Of a stretch of DNA of 64,000 bases, positions 58,578 to 64,000 are shown in pieces (within the stretch, counting starts at the first letter, position 1; the number at the start of each line of letters is the position of its first letter). The notes below the pieces were generated by a model. That model saw only the letters and a list, made by a program, of their open reading frames with translations. It had not been told where the DNA came from and ran no database searches. The DNA is taken from contig JAHLLK010000004.1 in the NCBI GenBank assembly GCA_020444165.1, forward strand, positions 62,001-126,000, given 5' to 3'. The position numbers and the translations under genes were made by a program. The stretch comes from Deltaproteobacteria bacterium. GTDB taxonomy: Bacteria; Desulfobacterota; Desulfarculia; Desulfarculales; Desulfarculaceae.

Positions 58578-59747
58578 TTAACTCAGGGGGTTACTATAAT
58601 ATGAACCGCCGCGGGGGTCAAGGGGCCAGGGCCGGCCCACCAGCCCCCGGACCAAGGCCGCCCACACCCCCGTGGGCTGCACCGCGCCCCGGAGGATGTC
58701 CCAGCCCAGTTCCAGGCCGCCGGGATGCCGCCGGGCCAGGCCCTGGAACAGGGTTGGCCAGCCGAAAGTCAGCCAGGCCAGCCTCGCGGCGTGGGCATGG
58801 TCCCGCCACAGGGTGTCCGCGAGTTCCGCGGGATAACGTTCCGGATTGCCGGCCAAAATGGCCCGCGCGGCCAGGCGGCCGGAGTACACGGCCGGGGCGA
58901 TGCCTTCGCCCAGGAAGGGATCGGCCAGCCCGGCCGCGTCGCCCACCACCAGGGCGCGGCCCCGCTGCACCACCCCCCGGCGGCCCGGCGGGCAGGGAAT
59001 CAGGGCGCCCCGCACCCGGCCCGGCTGCCCCAGGCCGTGGCGGGCCAAAAAACGGGCATAGGGCCGGTGGAGCCCCTGGGGCAGGGCCCCCCGGCGGCCG
59101 GTCCGCCCGGCCAGGCCCAGGTTCAGGGTGTCCCCCCGGCCAAAGGCCCAGCCATAGCCGCCCGGGGCGGAGCCCAACTCGATCAGCGCGGCCCCGGCCA
59201 GCAGCCCGGCCAGCCGGCCGGGGAGCGGACGCTCCTCCACCAGGGCCGCGAACACGTGCCCGGTGCGCCCCAGGCCCAGGTCCCGACCCACCCGGCCGAG
59301 CGCCCCGTCCGCGCCCACCAGCCAAGCGGCCTGCCAAGTGCCCCGGTCGGTCGCCACCCGGAAGCTCCCGGTCTGGGACGTCACCCGGGTCACCTTGGCC
59401 TGGCGGATTTCCGCGCCGGCCTGGGCGGCCCGTTCGGCCAGCCAAGCGTCCAGACGGGGCCGCTGCACGAACCAGGCCGCGGGCTCCCCGGCCCGGGAGC
59501 AGAGCGGCTCCTGCCCCGGGGCGGTGAGCCATAGAGTCTCCACCGGCCAGGCGGTGAGCCAGGCCGGCGGGTCCAGAAAGCCCAGGGCCTCCACTCCCCG
59601 CCGGGAAAGGCACCCGCCGCAGGGTTTTTCCCGGCCGAGGCGCGCCTCCAAGACCAGGACCCGCGCCCCGGCCCGGGCCAGTTCCACCGCCGCCGCCGCG
59701 CCAGCCGGGCCCAGCCCCACCACCATCACCGAAAAATCCGCCTTCAA
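58578..59747 (-). CDS. FAD-dependent oxidoreductase, geranylgeranyl reductase family
   Basis: The 389-residue flavoprotein has the dinucleotide motif VMVVGLGPAGAAAAVELARA, EARLGREKPCGGCLSRRGVE (the PCGG motif of geranylgeranyl reductases), VGADGALGRVGRDLG and RALVVGDAAGLADPFLGEGI with the FAD-binding GD. Members saturate isoprenoid chains of lipids or quinones, or act on other polyprenyl substrates; here menaquinone or a membrane lipid is plausible. The TTG at 59747 gives the expected short lead into the Rossmann strand, with GAGG eight bases before. Upstream in-frame starts to 59816 would add an unconserved arginine-rich piece. Confidence 0.82.
   Translation of the reverse strand: MKADFSVMVVGLGPAGAAAAVELARAGARVLVLEARLGREKPCGGCLSRRGVEALGFLDPPAWLTAWPVETLWLTAPGQEPLCSRAGEPAAWFVQRPRLDAWLAERAAQAGAEIRQAKVTRVTSQTGSFRVATDRGTWQAAWLVGADGALGRVGRDLGLGRTGHVFAALVEERPLPGRLAGLLAGAALIELGSAPGGYGWAFGRGDTLNLGLAGRTGRRGALPQGLHRPYARFLARHGLGQPGRVRGALIPCPPGRRGVVQRGRALVVGDAAGLADPFLGEGIAPAVYSGRLAARAILAGNPERYPAELADTLWRDHAHAARLAWLTFGWPTLFQGLARRHPGGLELGWDILRGAVQPTGVWAALVRGLVGRPWPLDPRGGSYYSNPLS
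58593..58621 (-). promoter_or_regulatory. Sigma-70 promoter of the FtsB-TPR operon inside the 3' end of the flavoprotein gene
   Basis: On the minus strand TTGACC (58621-58616), 17 bases and TATAGT (58598-58593) make a near-consensus promoter. It lies in the last codons of the upstream gene, about 38 bases before the FtsB TTG start. Confidence 0.6.
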
Positions 59748-59898
59748 CCGCCCGACCTCACTCCAAATCGCTGTCCCTGGGCCCTCGCTGGGCCTCTCCC
59801 CAGAGTTTCCGCGCAACCTTTGCGCCCGGCCCCCGGGTATGGTAATAACCCCTCACCTTTTAACGCGCTTGAAACCCTTTGGGCGAGAAAAAATCCCC

Positions 59899-61164
59899 AT
59901 GAGCACCCCCCGCCTGCTTTACGCCGACGAAAACGGCAACATCTACGACCATCCCGAGTTGGGCCTGGCCGGTTCCGCGGCCGGCCGCTGGGAGCCGGTG
60001 GACGAACGGGACTGCATCCCCCTGCCCGAGGGCAGCGAGATGTTCCTCCTGCCCGGCCGCCTGCCGGTGGGGGTGAACGCCAAGGGCGACTTCGAGGTCA
60101 TGGACCAGGATCTCCTGGAGCCGGACCAGACCGTGACCGCGGTGGCCGCCTTCATGGCCCCGGCCCACACCGCCACCCTCTGGGCCGCCTATCATACCCA
60201 GCCCGGCGCCCCCACCCTGCCGCTCTTTGCCTATGCCGCGGTGGGCTTCGCCCGGGGAGAGTTCGTGGTCACCGGGCTCCGGGTGGATCCCCTGCCCCGC
60301 CAGGACGCCGCCCGCTTCCCGACCCAGGAGGTCATCGCCTCCTCGGCCAAGCGGCTGTTGCGCAAGTATCAACACAACCGCCTGTGGCAGCACCTGGGCA
60401 ACTGCGCCCTGACCTACGGCTGCCCCGCGGCCAAGAACCTGATGATCGGCCGCTGGGAAGCGCCCCTGCCCACCAGCCCGGCCTGCAACGCCTCCTGCCT
60501 GGGCTGCCTCTCCTCCCAGCCGGACTGCCGGTTCCCGGCCACCCAGGACCGCATCGCCTTCGTGCCCGAGCCGGCCGAGGTGGCCGAGGTGGCCCTGCAC
60601 CACTTTGCCAACCAGCGTGACCCCCTGGTGAGCTTCGGCCAGGGCTGCGAGGGCGAGCCGCTGTTGCAGGAAGACCTGTTGGCCGAGGCCATCCACCTGA
60701 TCCGCCAAAAGGAGCCCACGGGCACCATCAACCTGAACACCAACGGCAGCAAGCCCGCGGCCGTGGCCCGGCTCATGCGCGAGGGGCTCACCTCCATCCG
60801 GGTGTCGGTGAACAGCCTCTTGCCCGCCCGCCACCAGGCCTATTACCAGCCCAAGGGCTGGAGCCTGGACGACGCGGTGGAGTCCATCCGCCAGGTCAAG
60901 CGGGCCGGTGGCCGGGCCTCCATAAACCTCCTGACCCTGCCCGGGGTCACGGACCAGCCCGAGGAAGCGGAGGCCCTGTACCGGCTCATCGCGGACACCC
61001 GCCTGGATTTGATCCAGTGGCGGAACCTGAACATCGATCCCGAGGTGTATCTGGACGAGCTGCACATCGCCCCGCCCCAGGAGCGCCTGGGCATCCCCCA
61101 GCTCATGGCCGAGGTGAAGAAGCGCTACCCCTGGGTGCGGCACGGTTATTTCAACCTCAAGTGA
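59899..61164 (+). CDS. Radical SAM protein of unknown function
   Basis: The 421-residue protein carries a canonical C-x3-C-x2-C cluster motif at C196, C200 and C203 (CNASCLGC), but only after a 195-residue N-terminal domain. GQGCEGEPLL (matching the GGEP motif position), TINLNTNGSKPAAVARLM and TSIRVSVNSLLPARHQAYYQ show the radical SAM half-barrel. Further cysteines C169, C175 and C210 flank the motif and might bind a second cluster. The N-terminal domain reads YADENGNIYDHPELGLAGSA and resembles nothing I can name. It is divergent from the flavoprotein gene. The ribosome site is weak (GGGCGAG). No peptide substrate gene is seen nearby. Confidence 0.8.
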   Translation: MSTPRLLYADENGNIYDHPELGLAGSAAGRWEPVDERDCIPLPEGSEMFLLPGRLPVGVNAKGDFEVMDQDLLEPDQTVTAVAAFMAPAHTATLWAAYHTQPGAPTLPLFAYAAVGFARGEFVVTGLRVDPLPRQDAARFPTQEVIASSAKRLLRKYQHNRLWQHLGNCALTYGCPAAKNLMIGRWEAPLPTSPACNASCLGCLSSQPDCRFPATQDRIAFVPEPAEVAEVALHHFANQRDPLVSFGQGCEGEPLLQEDLLAEAIHLIRQKEPTGTINLNTNGSKPAAVARLMREGLTSIRVSVNSLLPARHQAYYQPKGWSLDDAVESIRQVKRAGGRASINLLTLPGVTDQPEEAEALYRLIADTRLDLIQWRNLNIDPEVYLDELHIAPPQERLGIPQLMAEVKKRYPWVRHGYFNLK

Positions 61165-61265
61165 GCTTCCCGGGCGCCGTCCCTGGGGGGTCGGCGCCGG
61201 CGCGGATGCCGGGGCCCGCCACCTTCCCCGCCCCGGGGCGCCGTGCCTTCGCTCCAACTAAAATC
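61165..61265. other. Convergent 3' region of the radical SAM and mfd genes
   Basis: This 101-base GC-rich gap holds several short inverted repeats (GGCGCC copies and CCCCGCCCCGGGG) but no hairpin with a T-run on either strand. Both transcripts end here. Confidence 0.3.
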
Positions 61266-64000
61266 TCAGTTCGCGCCGGCTCCCAGCTCGTGCAGGAAAT
61301 TCCGCGCCGCGGCCAAGGGGGATTCCCCCTGGCCCAAGCGCACGTGAATCCTGCCCTCGGGGAACACCTTCACCCCCCGCCGGGGATCCTGGGCGATTTG
61401 CATCAGCCGCGCCATGTCCAGGTGGTGGGACTCGCCAAAGTGGGCGGTCAAGGACCCCGCGGCCAAGTCCAGGCGGTGGGCCCCCAACTGCCGCAGCAGC
61501 CGCTTCAGGTCCACGGCGTCCAGGAGGTTCCGCACCGGGGCCGGAGCCGGGCCGAAGCGGTCGGCCAGCTCGCGGCCGATCTGCTCCAGGTCTTCGGCCT
61601 GCCGCACGGCCGAGAGCCGGCGGTACACCCCCAGGCGCACCTCGGCGTCGGGCACGTAGTCCTCGGGAAGCTGGGCGGCCAGGGCCAGGTTCAGCTCCGG
61701 CTCGGGCCCCTCGGGCGGGGCCTCGCCCTTCAGCCGCGCGATGGCCTCCTCCAGCATGGCCAGATACAGCTCATAGCCCACCTCGGCGGCCACCCCGGAC
61801 TGGGCCTCGCCCAAGAGGTTGCCCGCCCCCCGGATCTCCAGATCGTGCATGGCGATGGCGAACCCCGCCCCCAGGCTGGTGAAGTCCATCAGGGCCTTCA
61901 AGCGCTTCTTGGCGTCTCGGGACAGCGCGGTTTCGGACTTGATGAAGAGATAGGCATAGGCCCGCTGGTTGCTGCGGCCCACCCGGCCCCGGAGCTGGTA
62001 GATCTGGCTGAGGCCCAGCTTGTCGGCGTTGTTGATAACGATGGTGTTGGCGCTGGGGATGTCCAGGCCGGATTCGATGATGGTGGTGGCCACCAACACA
62101 TCCAGCTCCCGGCGCACAAAGGCCAGCATCACCCGCTCCAGGGACTTTTCCGAGAGCTGGCCGTGGGCCACGCCCACCCGGGCCTGGGGGGCCAGGGCTT
62201 TGATCATGGCCGCCATCTTGCCGATGTCCTGCACCCGGTTGTGCACGAAGAACACCTGCCCACCCCGCCGCAGTTCCCGTTCGATGGCCTCCTTGACGCT
62301 CTGGGGACTGAAGGTGGACATGTAGGTCTTGATGGCCATGCGGTCCTCGGGCGGGGTGTTGATCACCGAGAGGTCCCGGATGCCCGAGAGGCTGAGCTGC
62401 ATGGTGCGGGGGATGGGCGTGGCGGTGAGGGTGAGCACGTCCACCAAGCGGCGGAGTTGCTTCAGTTTCTCCTTGTCCCGCACTCCGAAGCGCTGCTCTT
62501 CGTCCACCACCAGGAGCCCCAGGTTGGCGAAGACCACGTCCTGGGACAGGAGGCGGTGGGTGCCGATGAGGATGTCCACCCCGCCCTTGGCCAGGGCGGC
62601 CAGCACCTTTTTCTGCTGGGCCGCGGTCTTGAAACGGGACAGCGAGTCCACCACCAGGGGCGTGTCCTTCAGGCGCTCCAAAAAGGTCTGGAAATGCTGC
62701 TCGGCCAGGACGGTGGTAGGCACCAGCACCGCCACCTGCCGGCCCTGGCTGGCCACCAGGAAGGCGGCGCGCAGAGCCACTTCGGTCTTGCCAAAGCCCA
62801 CGTCGCCGCAGACCAGGCGGTCCATGGGCCGGGGGGAGGTGAGGTCCTCGATGACCTCGCTGATGGAGCGGGCCTGGTCCGGGGTCTCCGAGTAGGGGAA
62901 GCCCAGCTCGAACTCCCGGTAGGCGCGGTCCGGGGCGTGGTAAACGTGGCCCTTGTGCACCCGGCGGGTGGCGTACAGCTCCACCAGGTCCTGGGCGATC
63001 TCCTCCACCGCCTTCTTGACGCGGCCCTTGGTGCGGGCCCAGACCTTGCCGCCCAGCCGGTCCAGGCTGGGCTTGGCGTCACCCGGGCCGCGGTACTTGG
63101 TGATGAGGCCCATGCGATCGGCCGGCAGGTAGAGCCGGTCGCCGCCGTGGTACACGATTTCCAGGAAATCGCTCTCGGCCGGACCCACGGCCATGGACTT
63201 GAGGCCCAAATACTGGCCCACCCCGTGGTCCACGTGCACCACCAGATCGCCGGGGACCAAGTCGTCCAGGGCGGCCAGCATGGCCGAAAGCTTGGGGGGA
63301 GCCTTTTGGCGCACCACTCGGGGGGCGCCGAACACCTCGTCCTCGGTGACCAGGCACAACGGCAGGTCAGCCGGGGCAAAGCCGTGCAACAGCCCGCCCA
63401 CCAACAGGGTGAGGCGGCCGTCGGCCGGCGGCGGCCAGGTCTGCCGGGCGCTGGCGGCCACCGCGGCCGGGATCTCCCGCTCGGCGAACAGCTCGGTGAG
63501 GCGGTCTATTTGGGAGCGGGAGCGGCAGACCAACACCGTGGCCCGGCCCTCCTCGGCCCGCTCGGCCACCCAGGCCAGGAAGGCGGTGAGCACCGAGCCC
63601 TTGCCCCCGGCCCGGGCCAGGTCCTGGTACAGGCCCGACCAGGAGTCGGCCTGCAGGCGCACCCAGCCGCTTTCCTCCCACCCCTGGGGAGAGAGGGCCA
63701 GGGCCCGGAAGGCCAGGCGCGGCCCGTCCGCCAGCCGGAGCCTGATCTGGTCCGGGGTGCGGCGCTGATAGGGGGGCGCCAGCACGATGCGCCCCTGATC
63801 CCGGGCCGCCTCGAACTCAGCCGCCAACTCCTTGGCCTCGGTCCGCAAAAGCTCCTCGGTCTCGGCCGGTTCCAACAGCACCCGGCGGCAGCCCACGGGC
63901 AGATAGGAGAACAGGTCCGCCGCCTGGGCCGAGTATAAGGAAAGCAGCGACTCCAGACCGGGGAACACCACCCGGCGCTCCATCTGCTCGGTCAGTTCGG
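61266..64000 (-). CDS. mfd: Transcription-repair coupling factor Mfd (5' end beyond the window)
   Basis: Mfd removes RNA polymerase stalled at DNA damage and recruits UvrA. The visible 911 codons cover the region from the end of the UvrB-like part to the C-terminus. The RNA-polymerase-interacting domain has DLVVHVDHGVGQYLGLKSMA. The translocase has Walker A GDVGFGKTEVAL, the DEEQ box VVDEEQRFGV, LTATPIPRTMQLSLSGIRDL and QLRGRVGRSNQRAYAYL. The C-terminal domain has YRRLSAVRQAEDLEQIGREL and ends LHELGAGAN. The frame stays open through the right edge; the first visible ATG (63983) is internal, so about the first 250 residues are missing from view. Confidence 0.95.
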   Translation of the reverse strand, partial: ELTEQMERRVVFPGLESLLSLYSAQAADLFSYLPVGCRRVLLEPAETEELLRTEAKELAAEFEAARDQGRIVLAPPYQRRTPDQIRLRLADGPRLAFRALALSPQGWEESGWVRLQADSWSGLYQDLARAGGKGSVLTAFLAWVAERAEEGRATVLVCRSRSQIDRLTELFAEREIPAAVAASARQTWPPPADGRLTLLVGGLLHGFAPADLPLCLVTEDEVFGAPRVVRQKAPPKLSAMLAALDDLVPGDLVVHVDHGVGQYLGLKSMAVGPAESDFLEIVYHGGDRLYLPADRMGLITKYRGPGDAKPSLDRLGGKVWARTKGRVKKAVEEIAQDLVELYATRRVHKGHVYHAPDRAYREFELGFPYSETPDQARSISEVIEDLTSPRPMDRLVCGDVGFGKTEVALRAAFLVASQGRQVAVLVPTTVLAEQHFQTFLERLKDTPLVVDSLSRFKTAAQQKKVLAALAKGGVDILIGTHRLLSQDVVFANLGLLVVDEEQRFGVRDKEKLKQLRRLVDVLTLTATPIPRTMQLSLSGIRDLSVINTPPEDRMAIKTYMSTFSPQSVKEAIERELRRGGQVFFVHNRVQDIGKMAAMIKALAPQARVGVAHGQLSEKSLERVMLAFVRRELDVLVATTIIESGLDIPSANTIVINNADKLGLSQIYQLRGRVGRSNQRAYAYLFIKSETALSRDAKKRLKALMDFTSLGAGFAIAMHDLEIRGAGNLLGEAQSGVAAEVGYELYLAMLEEAIARLKGEAPPEGPEPELNLALAAQLPEDYVPDAEVRLGVYRRLSAVRQAEDLEQIGRELADRFGPAPAPVRNLLDAVDLKRLLRQLGAHRLDLAAGSLTAHFGESHHLDMARLMQIAQDPRRGVKVFPEGRIHVRLGQGESPLAAARNFLHELGAGAN

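Noticed and set aside
1..64000. Mobile elements, prophage, CRISPR arrays, tRNA or rRNA genes
   Set aside because: No transposase, integrase or cas gene, no regularly spaced repeats and no tRNA-like cloverleaf were recognised in any intergenic region by eye; a tRNAscan or CRISPR search would settle this.

Overview
The window is 64 kb of high-GC chromosomal DNA, densely packed with genes. Many starts are GTG or TTG, and operons are tightly coupled through ATGA, GTGA and TTGA overlaps. The gene content suggests an anaerobic Desulfobacterota (deltaproteobacterial) bacterium, probably a sulfate reducer of the Desulfarculus/Desulfovibrio type. The pointers are a secreted cobaltochelatase CbiK beside a FecCD-type importer (the arrangement known from Desulfovibrio vulgaris), the anaerobic (Cbi) cobalamin pathway, a hydrogenase maturation protease, a MetE-like 'core' methionine synthase, sigma-54 regulation and several chemoreceptors. 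The genus call is inference; no rRNA is present.

Layout. 1-1474 (minus): hydrogenase maturation protease (cut by the left edge) and lipoyl synthase. 1735-6965 (plus): envelope genes, namely an OlsF-like double acyltransferase, a DedA/ATP-grasp fusion and an SDR-DUF2867 protein. 7291-14035 (plus): a compact cluster of small membrane and periplasmic proteins, a TauE/SafE permease, a PEP-synthase-like phosphotransferase without the usual C-terminal barrel, a histidine kinase and a response regulator. 14852-29250 (plus): a sigma-70 promoter, a cobalamin riboswitch and an intrinsic terminator in front of a 14-gene operon for cobalt insertion, tetrapyrrole/metal-chelate import and corrin-ring synthesis up to cobyric acid. 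CbiJ (precorrin-6A reductase) is not in it. 29509-33000 (minus): a converging NikKMLQO-type ECF importer for nickel or cobalt with a terminator-like attenuator in its leader. 33207-34673 (minus): a chemoreceptor.

34959-40214 (minus): TetR regulator, adaptor, RND pump and PII-like protein; 40334-43667 (minus): Gdx/SugE exporter, SpoIIE-type phosphatase and a solute-binding protein; 43880-44323 (minus): NifU-like scaffold. 44506-51093 (plus): a second TetR-OMF-adaptor-RND efflux operon. 51253-55759 (plus): a sigma-54 enhancer-binding protein with PAS sensors, followed by three palindromes, a good sigma-54 promoter, a response regulator and a dCache chemoreceptor, which looks like a self-contained regulatory circuit. 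55826-59747 (minus): core-MetE-like methyltransferase, elongation factor P, a TPR protein, an FtsB-like protein and a geranylgeranyl-reductase-family flavoprotein. 59899-61164 (plus): a radical SAM protein of unknown function. 61266-64000 (minus): mfd, cut by the right edge.

How the genes work together: the nickel/cobalt importer, the riboswitch-controlled Cbi operon and the corrinoid-linked methionine synthase candidate form a metal-corrinoid theme, with nickel also serving hydrogenase maturation. Two TetR-controlled RND pumps and a guanidinium-type exporter handle efflux. Two chemoreceptors, a two-component pair, a phosphatase module and a sigma-54 activator supply sensing. I saw no insertion sequences, prophage, CRISPR array, rRNA or tRNA genes.
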